Shown: positions 40,439 through 49,259 of the stretch, piece by piece
Position numbering within the stretch: the first letter of the stretch is position 1
Layout of the letters: each line of letters begins with the position of its first letter
NCBI RefSeq assembly: GCF_003076755.1
Contig: NZ_QDKM01000010.1
Span: 40,092-104,091, forward strand
Source: Pararhodobacter oceanensis
GTDB taxonomy: Bacteria; Pseudomonadota; Alphaproteobacteria; Rhodobacterales; Rhodobacteraceae
DNA: 64,000 bases
Reading direction: 5' to 3'
Made by a program: the position numbers and the translations under genes
The notes under the pieces: generated by a model
Databases searched by the model: none
What the model was told of the DNA's origin: nothing
Seen by the model: the letters and a program-made list of their open reading frames with translations, nothing else

Positions 40439-41689
40439 CTATTCCACCGTCACCAGAGCATGCCGTTTGCGCCCCGCCGTCAGCTTCATCGGCTCGGCCA
40501 GATCCGCCGAGGTGACGATCCGGCCCATATCGCTGACCACCTCGTCATTGACCCGCGCGCCGCCCTCGGAAATCAGCCGTTTGGCGTCTTTCCCCGATTT
40601 CGACAGGCCCGCGCGCACGAACAACTGCACGATCGAGACCCCGTCATCGGCCTCGCTGCGCGCGATTGCCACGCTCGGCAGATCCTCGCCCGTTCCGCCT
40701 TGTTCGAACACCGCCCGCGCCGTCGCCTCAGCCGCAGCAGCGGCCTCGGCACCATGACAAAGCGTGGTCACCTCATTGGCCAGAATCACCTTGGCGTGGT
40801 TAATTTCCGAACCTTCCAGCGCGCCCAAACGGTCGCATTCATCGACCGGCATCTCGGTATAGAGCTTCAGGAACCGCCCGACATCCGCATCCGTGGTGTT
40901 GCGCCAGAACTGCCAGAACTCATAGGGGCTCAGCAGATCGCCATTCAGCCAGATCGCGCCGCCCTGCGATTTGCCCATCTTGCGCCCGTCCGAGGTGGTC
41001 AGAAGCGGCGTCGTCAGGCCGAAAATCTGCGTTTCCGCCACCCGCCGCGTCAGGTCCACACCGTTGACGATATTGCCCCATTGATCCGATCCGCCCATCT
41101 GCAACAGGCAGCCATGCCGCCGGTTAAGCTCAAGGAAATCATAGGCTTGCAGGATCATATAGTTGAACTCGAGAAACGACAGCGACTGCTCGCGATCAAT
41201 CCGCGATTTCACGCTTTCAAAGCTCAGCATCCGGTTGACCGAGAAATGCCGTCCGATATCGCGCAGGAATTCCAGATAATTCAGCCCGTCCAGCCATTCG
41301 GCATTGTTCAGCATCACCGCGTCCTGCGCGGCATCACCGTAGTCGAGGTATTTCGCGAATACCTGCTTCATACTGGCGATATTCTCGTCAATCTGCGCGT
41401 TCGACAGCAAGGGCCGCTCATCGGCGCGGAACGAGGGATCGCCCACTTTGGTGGTGCCGCCACCCATCAGGGTGATCGGTTTATGACCGGTTTTCTGGAA
41501 CCAGCGCAGCAGCATAATGTTCAGCAGGTGCCCAACATGTAGCGATTTCGCTGTCGCGTCATACCCGATATAGGCGGGCACAATGTTTTTTGTCAGTTGC
41601 TCGTCCAGCGTTTGCAGGTCGGTGCAATCCGCCAGAAATCCGCGCTCGATAATGATGCGCAGAAACTCTGATTTCGGTGTATAGGTCAT
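40439..41689 (-). CDS. tyrS: Tyrosyl-tRNA synthetase
   Basis: Charges tRNA-Tyr. 416 residues. The class I signatures are HVGH (51-54) and KMGKS (237-241, KMSKS type); binding-site segments [13 protein letters not shown] and GGSDQWGNI are present, and an S4-like RNA-binding domain forms the C-terminus ([20 protein letters not shown]). ATG 41689; the frame continues far upstream only because it is antisense to anmK. Confidence 0.96.
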   Translation of the reverse strand: MTYTPKSEFLRIIIERGFLADCTDLQTLDEQLTKNIVPAYIGYDATAKSLHVGHLLNIMLLRWFQKTGHKPITLMGGGTTKVGDPSFRADERPLLSNAQIDENIASMKQVFAKYLDYGDAAQDAVMLNNAEWLDGLNYLEFLRDIGRHFSVNRMLSFESVKSRIDREQSLSFLEFNYMILQAYDFLELNRRHGCLLQMGGSDQWGNIVNGVDLTRRVAETQIFGLTTPLLTTSDGRKMGKSQGGAIWLNGDLLSPYEFWQFWRNTTDADVGRFLKLYTEMPVDECDRLGALEGSEINHAKVILANEVTTLCHGAEAAAAAEATARAVFEQGGTGEDLPSVAIARSEADDGVSIVQLFVRAGLSKSGKDAKRLISEGGARVNDEVVSDMGRIVTSADLAEPMKLTAGRKRHALVTVE

Positions 41690-41770
41690 TGTGCTTGTCC
41701 TTGGCGGGTATTCGCGCTGTCTATAGACGAATTGGCGGGCAAAGGGAAAGGGGCGCATGATGCGGCGGCT

Positions 41771-42862
41771 ATGGTAAAACCACAGGGCGGGGGTGCGGCG
41801 CAGCGGGTGCTGGGCACGATGTCGGGCACGTCTTTGGACGGGGTGGATGCGGCGGTGCTGCTCACCGACGGCATTGATATCCTCGATTTTGGCGAGAGCG
41901 CCTATCGCCCCTATAGCGAGGCCGAGCGCGAGATCCTGCGCGAAGCGCTTGGCGCCTGGCACGACGACCCGCGCGTCGAAGCCGCCGCCGAGGTCGTCGA
42001 ATTCGCCCATGCCGAACTCTGCGCGCAGTTTCGCAACATTGATCTGGTTGGCTTTCACGGCCAGACCTTGGCCCATGATCCCGGTGGGCGCGGCACCCAT
42101 CAGGCGGGCGCGGGCGAGGTGCTCGCACAGGCGCTCGGCTGGCCTGTGGTCAGCGACTTTCGCAGCGCCGATGTGCGGCTGGGCGGGCAGGGCGCGCCCT
42201 TGGCGCCCTTCTACCACCACGCATTGGCGCGCTATATCAAAGCCGAGGCGCCGATAGCATTCCTCAATCTCGGCGGTGTTGCGAATGTCACCTGGGTCGA
42301 TCCCGCCATCCCCAAACCCGAATACGCCTGTCTCGCCTTTGACTGCGGTCCGGGCAATGCGCCGATGGATGATGCGATGCGCCAAAGACGCAATGAGGCC
42401 CGCGACACGGACGGCGCGCTGGCCGCGACGGGCCAGCCCGACGCGGCGCGCCTCGACGCTTTCGCGCGCCACGGCTTCTTTCACCGGATGCCGCCCAAAT
42501 CCCTCGACCGCGCCGCGCCTGCGCCCGATGTCAGCGCGCTCAACGATGCCGATGCGCTCGCCACCCTTGCCGCCGCCTGCGCTTTGGGCGTCGCCCGCGC
42601 CTTCGAACATTTCCCCAGCCCGCCCGCACAGCTTCTGGTTTGCGGCGGCGGGCGGCACAATCCGACGCTGATGGCGATGATCGCCGCCGGCTGCGACTGC
42701 GAGGTGCTGCCGGTCGAGGCGCAGGGTCTCGACGGCGATATGATCGAGGCGCAGGCCTTCGCCTATCTCGCGGCCCGCGTGGCCCGCGGGTTGCCGACTT
42801 CGGCGCCCAAAACCACCGGCGTCGGCACCCCGGTCGGCGGTGGCAGCCTCAGCAAACCCTAA
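41771..42862 (+). CDS. anmK: Anhydro-N-acetylmuramic acid kinase
   Basis: Recycles peptidoglycan: phosphorylates and opens 1,6-anhydro-MurNAc to MurNAc-6-phosphate. 363 residues from ATG 41771. ATP motif [14 protein letters not shown] (residues 15-28), catalytic region [24 protein letters not shown] and LICGGG-type [15 protein letters not shown] start at 41732 is possible. Divergent from tyrS, a common Rhodobacterales arrangement. Confidence 0.94.
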   Translation: MVKPQGGGAAQRVLGTMSGTSLDGVDAAVLLTDGIDILDFGESAYRPYSEAEREILREALGAWHDDPRVEAAAEVVEFAHAELCAQFRNIDLVGFHGQTLAHDPGGRGTHQAGAGEVLAQALGWPVVSDFRSADVRLGGQGAPLAPFYHHALARYIKAEAPIAFLNLGGVANVTWVDPAIPKPEYACLAFDCGPGNAPMDDAMRQRRNEARDTDGALAATGQPDAARLDAFARHGFFHRMPPKSLDRAAPAPDVSALNDADALATLAAACALGVARAFEHFPSPPAQLLVCGGGRHNPTLMAMIAAGCDCEVLPVEAQGLDGDMIEAQAFAYLAARVARGLPTSAPKTTGVGTPVGGGSLSKP

Positions 42863-42890
42863 GCCTCAACCCCAAAGCCGCAAACCCTGA

Positions 42891-42920
42891 ATTTCACCTG
42901 CGAAAAATACTCTGGGGGTG
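42891..42920 (-). repeat. Copy B of a dispersed intergenic motif
   Basis: On the minus strand: CACCCCCAGAGTATTTTTCG followed by CAGGTGAAAT. Related copies lie at 35369-35397 and 45937-45974. It is next to GC-rich runs (GGCCGCAGGCCGAGGGGGC) between the anmK end and the second TetR gene end. Confidence 0.55.
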
Positions 42921-43031
42921 AGGCCGCAGGCCGAGGGGGCAAGGCCCCCTGCGCGTCTTGGCGCGCCGAAACGCGCGGGCTCGATGCCCGCAAGTTTCGC
43001 CCCAATAGCCCCATTCAGGCCTGCCGCAGCC

Positions 43032-43625
43032 CTACACCCGCAACAGCCGCTCGAAGACTATCTCCAGAAATGCCTCCGCCCCGTCCATCGGATCGCGTTT
43101 GCCGCGGATCAGGCGGATCTGCGCGTCGAAATCGGCGTAATGCTGGGTCATCGCCCAGATCGAGAAAATCAGATGATAGGGATCAATCGCGGGCAGGCGC
43201 CCGGCATCGCTCCAGGCCTGAATCACCGCCGCGCGGTCATCGACCAGATCGCGCAATGTGCCCGAGATCGAGGTCTCCAGCCGCGGCGCACCCTGCAAAA
43301 CCTCATTGGCAAACAACCGGCTTTCGCGCGGGTAATCGCGCGACATCTGCAGCTTGCGCCGCATATAGCCCATGATCTGCGCGCGCGGATCCCCCTCGGG
43401 ATCAATCGCCCGCAAGGGCGCCAGCCAGACATCCAGCAAGCCCTCCAGTAGCGCGTTATGCATGCGCTCCTTACTGTCGAAATAATACAGGATATTGGGT
43501 TTCGACAGGCCGGCGACGGCGGCAATCTGGTCAAGTGTGGCACCGCGAAACCCGTTGGCCGAGAACACCTCAAGGGCGGCGTCCAGTATCAGCCCGCGGT
43601 TGCGCCGTTGAATACGCGTGGTCAT
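43032..43625 (-). CDS. TetR-family regulator, RutR-like (second of two)
   Basis: 197 residues: N-terminal TetR helix-turn-helix (about 8-55, ATLDQIAAVAGLSKPNILYYF) and a RutR/YcdC-like ligand domain ending in IDPYHLIFSIWAMTQHYADFDAQI. It closely parallels the regulator encoded just upstream, so the two are probably tandem duplicates. ATG 43625 overlaps the stop of the first regulator gene. RutR-type proteins sense uracil or thymine; which gene this copy controls is unclear. Confidence 0.85.
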   Translation of the reverse strand: MTTRIQRRNRGLILDAALEVFSANGFRGATLDQIAAVAGLSKPNILYYFDSKERMHNALLEGLLDVWLAPLRAIDPEGDPRAQIMGYMRRKLQMSRDYPRESRLFANEVLQGAPRLETSISGTLRDLVDDRAAVIQAWSDAGRLPAIDPYHLIFSIWAMTQHYADFDAQIRLIRGKRDPMDGAEAFLEIVFERLLRV

Positions 43626-44290
43626 AGGGGTGCTACCCCGTCCAACCCATCGCCATTCAACCCGATCCCGCGCAGGATGATCTGGCAGACGGTCTCGGTC
43701 GCCGACACCCATTGCGCGTCACTGAGCGGGCCCTGGTTCAGCGTCTCGATCTGATGGGCGAAATCGGCGTAATGCTGGGTCGTCGACCAGATCATATACA
43801 AAAGCCAGCGCGGATCGACGTCATGGATCGCCCCCTCGGCACTCCAGCGCCGGATCACCGCAATCCGCGTCTCGGTCCAGCGCCGCAGTGAGGTCTCGAG
43901 ATAGTCATGGATGATCGGCGCCCCGTGCATCACCTCATTGGCCCAGACCTTCGAGCCATAGCGGTGCTCGCGGCTCAGCTGCATCTTGCGGGTGATATAG
44001 CGGCGCAGGGCGACGTCCGGCGTGGCGGAGGTCTCGAAACTATCGGCGGCCTCCAGCCAGATGGTGAAAATCCGCTCGACCACGCGGCGATAGAGGGTTT
44101 CCTTGCTGGAGAAGTAATAATGCAGATTGGCTTTCGGCAAATGGCAGGCATCGGCAATCGCCTGCATGGTCGCGCCGCCAAAGCCTTTTTGCGCAAACAC
44201 CTCTTCGGCGGCATTGAGAATCGCCCGCTCGATCTCTTCGCGGTTCTCGGCGCGGCTGCCCGGTTTTTCAAACCCGTCACGATGGCCCAT
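43622..44290 (-). CDS. TetR-family regulator, RutR-like (first of two)
   Basis: 222 residues: TetR helix-turn-helix (ATMQAIADACHLPKANLHYYF) and a RutR-like C-terminal domain (VDPRWLLYMIWSTTQHYADF). ATG 44290 has AGGAG about ten bases upstream. A RutR-type operator lies 52 bases before this start, between it and the divergent pyrimidine catabolic genes, so it probably represses both and responds to a pyrimidine. The true rutR assignment between the two paralogues is open. Confidence 0.87.
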   Translation of the reverse strand: MGHRDGFEKPGSRAENREEIERAILNAAEEVFAQKGFGGATMQAIADACHLPKANLHYYFSSKETLYRRVVERIFTIWLEAADSFETSATPDVALRRYITRKMQLSREHRYGSKVWANEVMHGAPIIHDYLETSLRRWTETRIAVIRRWSAEGAIHDVDPRWLLYMIWSTTQHYADFAHQIETLNQGPLSDAQWVSATETVCQIILRGIGLNGDGLDGVAPL

Positions 44291-44341
44291 ACGCGGCTTG
44301 CTCCTGCTGTTCGGCGCGGTTTTGCCGCTCTGCAAATAATC

Positions 44342-44357
44342 TTGACTGAATGGTCAA
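44342..44357. promoter_or_regulatory. RutR-type operator
   Basis: TTGACTGAATGGTCAA: 14 of 16 bases fit the RutR consensus TTGACCA-NN-TGGTCAA, counting the two free positions; the right half-site is perfect. With flanking bases CTTGAC...GTCAAG is a perfect inverted repeat. It lies between divergent tetR and carbamoyl-amidohydrolase genes. Confidence 0.75.
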
Positions 44358-44358
44358 G

Positions 44359-44618
44359 TCTGTTAGCGTCATCACATTCAGCCCGTGGTGCCGCTGGTTT
44401 TTGGGGCCTTATTTGGGGGCCGGTGTTCAGGGTCCGAAGGTCCAAGGATAGGCAGATGACCACGCCGTGACAACCCGAGGTCTCGCCCAGCGGGACAAGA
44501 ATTTGCCAGTGAAAACACTGGCCTGCACCTGCTGTGGCCGCGGCGGCGACAGCGCGCAGATAAACCGGCGCAGGCAGCCTTTCGGGCTGCGCCATAACTG
44601 CCCGACAGGAGAGAGAGA
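44359..44618 (+). promoter_or_regulatory. Structured leader of the amidohydrolase operon
   Basis: 260 bases between operator and start codon. It contains a hairpin GCCAGTG-AAAA-CACTGGC (44505-44522), a second GCAGCC/GGCTGC hairpin just before the ribosome-binding site and a possible 37-codon GTG-start leader frame (44509-44622). A long leader of this kind could allow post-initiation control. Confidence 0.45.
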
Positions 44619-44622
44619 ATGA
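44509..44622 (+). CDS. Possible Cys-rich leader peptide overlapping the amidohydrolase start
   Basis: GTG frame of 37 codons beginning VKTLACTCCGRGG, ending in TGA that overlaps the ATG of the next gene (ATGA). No good ribosome-binding site precedes it, and the family is unknown; overlap with the start is the only support. Confidence 0.25.
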   Translation: MKTLACTCCGRGGDSAQINRRRQPFGLRHNCPTGERE

Positions 44623-45869
44623 CCGCAACACCCGCCAATCTGCGCATCAATGCCGACCGGCTTTGGGACAGTCTGATGGAGATGGCCAAGATCGGCCCCG
44701 GCATTGCGGGCGGCAACAACCGCCAGACCCTGACCGATGAAGACAGCGAGGGCCGCCACCTGTTCCAGCGCTGGTGCGAGACGGCGGGGATGACCATGGG
44801 GGTCGATGAAATCGGCAATATGTTCGCCCGCCGCGAGGGCACAGATCCCGAGGCTTTGCCGGTCTATATGGGCAGCCATCTCGATACCCAGCCGACGGGC
44901 GGCAAATACGACGGGGTGCTGGGGGTTCTGGGCGGGCTGGAAGCGGTGCGCACGATGAATGATCTCGGGATCAAGACCAAACACCCGATTGTGGTGGTCA
45001 ATTGGACCAATGAAGAGGGCACGCGGTTTGCCCCTGCGATGCTGGCCTCGGGGGTGTTTGCGGGGCGCCATACGCTCGATTGGGCGTTTGACCGCGAGGA
45101 CGCCAAGGGCAAACGCTTTGGCGATGAGCTGGAGCGGATCGGCTGGAAGGGCGAGGAGAAGGTCGGCGACCGCAAGATGCATGCGCTATTCGAGTTGCAC
45201 ATCGAACAGGGGCCGATTTTGGAGGCCGAGGGCAAGGATATAGGCGTCGTCACCCACGGGCAGGGGCTGCGCTGGGTCGAATGCACGGTCACCGGCAAGG
45301 AAAGCCACACCGGCTCGACGCCGATGGCGATGCGCAAGAACGCCGGACGCGGGTTAGCGCTGATCACCGAATTGGTCCATGAGATCGCGATGAAAAACCA
45401 GCCCAATGCGGTGGGCGCGATCGGCCATATCGACGTCTACCCGAACTCGCGCAATATCATCCCGGGCAAAGTGGTGTTCACTGTCGATATGCGGACCCAT
45501 ATTCTGGATAAACTCAACGCTATGGTCGAGGAACTGATGAGCCGCGCGCCGGAACTCTGCGCCGAAATCGGGGTCGAGTTCGAGGCCAAGATCGTCGGCC
45601 AGTTCGATCCGCCCGCCTTTGATGAGGATTGCGTCGCCGCGGTGCGCCGCGCCGCCGAACAGCAGGGCTATTCGCATATGGATATCGTCTCGGGCGCGGG
45701 CCATGACGCCTGCTGGATCAATGATGTGGCGCCGACGGCGATGATCATGTGCCCCTGTGTCGACGGGCTCAGCCATAACGAGGCCGAGGAGATCTCGAAA
45801 GACTGGGCGGCGGCAGGCACGGATGTGTTGCTCCATGCGGTATTGGAGACCGCGCAAGTGGTTGAGTGA
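44619..45869 (+). CDS. Zn-dependent carbamoyl-amino-acid amidohydrolase (probable beta-ureidopropionase type)
   Basis: 416-residue M20-family binuclear metal hydrolase of the hydantoinase/carbamoylase group. Metal and substrate segments: GSHLDTQPTGGKYDGVLG, NWTNEEGTRFAPAMLASGVFAG and FELHIEQGP. Beside a dihydropyrimidinase and under a RutR-like site it most likely hydrolyses N-carbamoyl-beta-alanine, the third step of reductive uracil degradation; hydantoin-derived carbamoyl amino acids are the alternative. GGAGAGAGA precedes ATG 44619. Confidence 0.88.
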   Translation: MTATPANLRINADRLWDSLMEMAKIGPGIAGGNNRQTLTDEDSEGRHLFQRWCETAGMTMGVDEIGNMFARREGTDPEALPVYMGSHLDTQPTGGKYDGVLGVLGGLEAVRTMNDLGIKTKHPIVVVNWTNEEGTRFAPAMLASGVFAGRHTLDWAFDREDAKGKRFGDELERIGWKGEEKVGDRKMHALFELHIEQGPILEAEGKDIGVVTHGQGLRWVECTVTGKESHTGSTPMAMRKNAGRGLALITELVHEIAMKNQPNAVGAIGHIDVYPNSRNIIPGKVVFTVDMRTHILDKLNAMVEELMSRAPELCAEIGVEFEAKIVGQFDPPAFDEDCVAAVRRAAEQQGYSHMDIVSGAGHDACWINDVAPTAMIMCPCVDGLSHNEAEEISKDWAAAGTDVLLHAVLETAQVVE

Positions 45870-45872
45870 GGG

Positions 45873-45931
45873 GCGGGGGGCTGCCGCCCCCCGCACCCCC
45901 CGCCTCAGAGGGGCGCAAACGCCCCCCTGAG
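45873..45931. terminator. Two tandem GC hairpins between amidohydrolase and dihydropyrimidinase genes
   Basis: First: GCGGGGGG (45873-45880) with CCCCCCGC (45887-45894). Second: 12-bp stem with one mismatch, 45904-45915 and 45920-45931, loop CAAA. Neither is followed by a T-run; possible attenuating or 3'-protecting structures within the operon. Confidence 0.45.
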
Positions 45932-45936
45932 AACCC

Positions 45937-45974
45937 CCCAGGATTTCAATTTGAGTATTTCCGGCAAGATGAAA
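45937..45974 (+). repeat. Copy C of a dispersed intergenic motif
   Basis: CCCCCAGGA, then after a short insert GAGTATTTCCGGCAAGATGA, immediately after two GC hairpins. Related to copies at 35369-35397 and 42891-42920. Confidence 0.5.
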
Positions 45975-46034
45975 TCCGCGGTGGGGCGCAAGGGGCAAAA
46001 GAGATAAACAAATAAAAGACGCAGTGGAGGGACT

Positions 46035-47489
46035 ATGTCGACCATCATCAAGAACGGGACCATTGTCACCGCGGATCTGACCTATGAGGCGGATGTGCGG
46101 GTTGAGGATGGGGTGATCACCGAGATCGGGAAGAACCTCAAGGGCGGCACCGAGCTGGACGCCAGCGGCTGTTATGTGATGCCGGGCGGGATTGATCCCC
46201 ATACCCATCTGGAAATGCCCTTTATGGGCACCTATTCCACCGATGATTTCGACAGCGGCACCCGCGCCGCGCTGGCCGGTGGCACCACCATGGTGGTGGA
46301 TTTCGCCCTGCCAAATCAGGGCGAGAGCCTGTTGGATGCGCTCAAACGCTGGGACAATAAATCCACCCGGGCCAATTGCGATTATTCCTTCCATATGGCG
46401 GTGACCTGGTGGGGCGAGCAGGTGTTTGACGATATGGAGGCGGTGGTGCGCGAGCGCGGCATCAACACCTTCAAGCATTTCATGGCCTATAAGGGCGCCT
46501 TGATGGTCAATGATGACGAGATGTATTCCTCGTTCAAACGCCTCTCGGAGCTGGGCGCCACCGCCATGGTCCATGCCGAGAACGGCGATGTGGTGGCGGA
46601 ATTGACCGCGAAACTCTTGGCCGAGGGCAATACCGGCCCCGAGGCCCATGCCTATTCGCGCCCGCCGCAGGTCGAGGGCGAGGCCACCAACCGCGCGATC
46701 ATGATTGCCGATATGGCCGGTGTGCCGCTTTATGTGGTGCATACCTCCTGCGAAGAGAGCCATGAGGCGATCCGGCGGGCCAAACAGGCGGGCAAGCGGG
46801 TCTGGGGCGAGCCCTTGATCCAGCATCTGACGCTCGACGAATCCGAGTATTTCAACGCCGATTGGGATCATGCCGCGCGCCGGGTGATGTCGCCGCCGTT
46901 TCGCAACAAAAAGCATCAGGACAGCCTCTGGGCCGGTCTGCAATCGGGGTCTTTAAGCGTGGTTGCCACCGATCACTGCGCCTTTACCACCGAGCAAAAG
47001 CGTTACGGTGTGGGCGATTTTTCAAAAATCCCCAATGGCACCGGCGGGCTGGAAGACCGGATGCCGATGCTCTGGACCCATGGTGTCGCCACCGGCCGGT
47101 TGACGCCCAATGAATTTGTCGCCGTCACCTCGACCAATATCGCCAAGATCCTCAACTGCTATCCGAAAAAAGGCGCGGTGCTGGTCGGCGCGGATGCCGA
47201 TCTGGTGGTCTGGGACCCCGAGAAAGAGAAAACCATCTCGGCGGGCAACCAGCAATCTGCGATTGATTACAACGTCTTCGAGGGCAAACATGTCAAAGGT
47301 CTGCCGCGGTTCACCCTGACCCGTGGCCATGTGGCGGTGCATGACGGCGAGATGCGCCACCAGCCCGGCCATGGTAAATTCGTTGCCCGCGCGCCCAATG
47401 CCACGGTCAATAAGGCGCTGAGCCAGTGGAAGGACATCACCGCGCCGCGGCCCGTGCAGCGCAGCGGCATCCCCGCGACCGGCGTCTGA
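46035..47489 (+). CDS. hydA: Dihydropyrimidinase / hydantoinase
   Basis: Opens the ring of dihydrouracil or hydantoins. 484-residue amidohydrolase: metal HxH in GIDPHTHLEMP, the carbamylated-Lys segment FMAYKGALMV, YVVHTS and the catalytic Asp in VATDHCAF. GTGGAGGG precedes ATG 46035. Together with the amidohydrolase it covers steps two and three of reductive pyrimidine degradation; the dihydropyrimidine dehydrogenase (step one) is not encoded nearby. Confidence 0.93.
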   Translation: MSTIIKNGTIVTADLTYEADVRVEDGVITEIGKNLKGGTELDASGCYVMPGGIDPHTHLEMPFMGTYSTDDFDSGTRAALAGGTTMVVDFALPNQGESLLDALKRWDNKSTRANCDYSFHMAVTWWGEQVFDDMEAVVRERGINTFKHFMAYKGALMVNDDEMYSSFKRLSELGATAMVHAENGDVVAELTAKLLAEGNTGPEAHAYSRPPQVEGEATNRAIMIADMAGVPLYVVHTSCEESHEAIRRAKQAGKRVWGEPLIQHLTLDESEYFNADWDHAARRVMSPPFRNKKHQDSLWAGLQSGSLSVVATDHCAFTTEQKRYGVGDFSKIPNGTGGLEDRMPMLWTHGVATGRLTPNEFVAVTSTNIAKILNCYPKKGAVLVGADADLVVWDPEKEKTISAGNQQSAIDYNVFEGKHVKGLPRFTLTRGHVAVHDGEMRHQPGHGKFVARAPNATVNKALSQWKDITAPRPVQRSGIPATGV

Positions 47490-47571
47490 TCACGCTTGTG
47501 GCACCGTGCCTGACAGGGGTGCGGTGCCCGCCCTCACCACAATGACGACCGGTTTTAGAAAGACGTAACGC

Positions 47572-48369
47572 ATGACCCAGACGCCGACTTCCTCGGTCAT
47601 CCAGGCACAAGACCTAGGCCTCACGTTCCAGACGAACGACGGGCCGGTCCATGCGCTCAAGGATGTGACGCTGACCATCAACAAGGGCGAATTCGTCAGC
47701 TTCATCGGCCCCTCGGGCTGTGGCAAGACGACGTTTTTGCGCACCATCGCCGATCTTGAGCAGCCCACCGCCGGCACCCTGACGGTCAACGGTATGAGCC
47801 CCTCGGAGGCGCGCAAGGCCCGCGCCTACGGCTATGTGTTTCAGGCCGCGGGGCTATATCCGTGGCGCACGATTGGCGGCAATATCAAACTGCCGCTCGA
47901 GATCATGGGGTTCTCGAAGGCCGAGCAAAAGGAACGCTGCGCACGGGTGCTGGAGTTGGTCGAGCTGGCGGGGTTCGAGAAGAAATTCCCCTGGCAGCTT
48001 TCGGGCGGCATGCAGCAGCGCGCCTCGATTGCCCGCGCCTTGGCCTTTGACGCCGATATCCTGTTGATGGACGAGCCCTTCGGCGCGCTGGATGAAATCG
48101 TCCGCGATAGGCTCAACGAGGAATTGCTCAAACTCTGGGCGCGCACCGAAAAGACCATCGGCTTTGTCACCCATTCGATCCCCGAGGCGGTCTATCTGTC
48201 GACCAAAATCGTGGTCATGAGCCCACGTCCGGGCCGGATCACCGATATCATCGAGAGCCCGCTGCCCAAGGAACGCCCGCTCGATATCCGCGACAGCCAG
48301 CAGTTCATCGACATCGCCCACCGCGTCCGCGAGGGGCTGCGCGCCGGATATGACGAGGCGGCGGAATGA
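47572..48369 (+). CDS. ABC transporter ATP-binding protein, nitrate/taurine/pyrimidine type
   Basis: 265 residues. Walker A GPSGCGKTT, signature LSGGMQQRASIARA and Walker B ILLMDEPFGALD. It belongs to the SsuB/TauB/ThiZ group. First gene of a four-gene transporter; its stop overlaps the permease start (ATGA). Confidence 0.92.
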   Translation: MTQTPTSSVIQAQDLGLTFQTNDGPVHALKDVTLTINKGEFVSFIGPSGCGKTTFLRTIADLEQPTAGTLTVNGMSPSEARKARAYGYVFQAAGLYPWRTIGGNIKLPLEIMGFSKAEQKERCARVLELVELAGFEKKFPWQLSGGMQQRASIARALAFDADILLMDEPFGALDEIVRDRLNEELLKLWARTEKTIGFVTHSIPEAVYLSTKIVVMSPRPGRITDIIESPLPKERPLDIRDSQQFIDIAHRVREGLRAGYDEAAE

Positions 48370-49259
48370 AGAACGCGCTGCCCATCCTCACCATTGTCGT
48401 GGCGATCCTTGCGCTCTGGTATGTCGCGGTGATCCCGATGAACGCGCCATGGGAGCGTAATCAGGCGGCGATGCGCGGTGATCAGATCGCGTTTAGCCAG
48501 ATCGTCACCAATACGATGAACCAGGACCGTCCGGTCTTGCCCGCGCCGCATCAGGTGGTGCGCGAGATGTGGAATTCGACGGTGGTCGAGGAGTTCACCG
48601 GACGCCGCGGCTGGTGGCGCTCGGGGAGCCTGTCGAACCGCTCGCTGATCTACCACGGCTGGGTGACGCTGAGCGCCACCATGCTGGGCTTTCTCATCGG
48701 CACCGGCGCCGGTATTCTGCTGGCCATCGGCATTGTCTATAACCGCGCGATGGATGCCAGTGTGATGCCCTGGGCGATTGTCAGCCAGACGATCCCGATC
48801 ATCGCGCTGGCGCCGATGATCATCGTGGTGCTCAACTCAATCGGCATCTCGGGGATCGTGCCAAAGGCGATCATTGCCGCTTATCTCAGTTTCTTTCCGG
48901 TGGTCGTCGGCATGGTCAAAGGGCTGCGCGCGCCGGATGCGATGCAGCTTGACCTGATGAAAACCTATTCCGCCAGCGGCGCCAATGTGTTCTCGAAACT
49001 GCGCCTGCCAACCTCGATGCCCTTCCTCTTTGCCTCGCTGAAGGTCGGCATTGCCGCATCCTTGGTCGGCACGATTGTCGGCGAATTGCCGGTGCAGCAG
49101 GGCGGGCTTGGCGTGCGGCTTCTGTCGGGCAGCTATTACGGGCAGACCGTGCAAATCTGGGCGGCGCTGTTTGCGGCGGCGATACTGGCGGCGGGGCTGG
49201 TCGGCATCGTCGGGATGATAGAGCGGCGCACGCTGCGGCGGATGGGGATTGCAGCATGA
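48366..49259 (+). CDS. ABC transporter permease
   Basis: 297 residues, SsuC/TauC-like (BPD_transp_1) with about six helices; the EAA-type loop is in KGLRAPDAMQLDLMKTYSASGANVFSKLRLP. A long extracytoplasmic or N-terminal part (residues 30-90) precedes the transmembrane domain. Overlaps both neighbours by four bases. Confidence 0.9.
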   Translation: MKNALPILTIVVAILALWYVAVIPMNAPWERNQAAMRGDQIAFSQIVTNTMNQDRPVLPAPHQVVREMWNSTVVEEFTGRRGWWRSGSLSNRSLIYHGWVTLSATMLGFLIGTGAGILLAIGIVYNRAMDASVMPWAIVSQTIPIIALAPMIIVVLNSIGISGIVPKAIIAAYLSFFPVVVGMVKGLRAPDAMQLDLMKTYSASGANVFSKLRLPTSMPFLFASLKVGIAASLVGTIVGELPVQQGGLGVRLLSGSYYGQTVQIWAALFAAAILAAGLVGIVGMIERRTLRRMGIAA

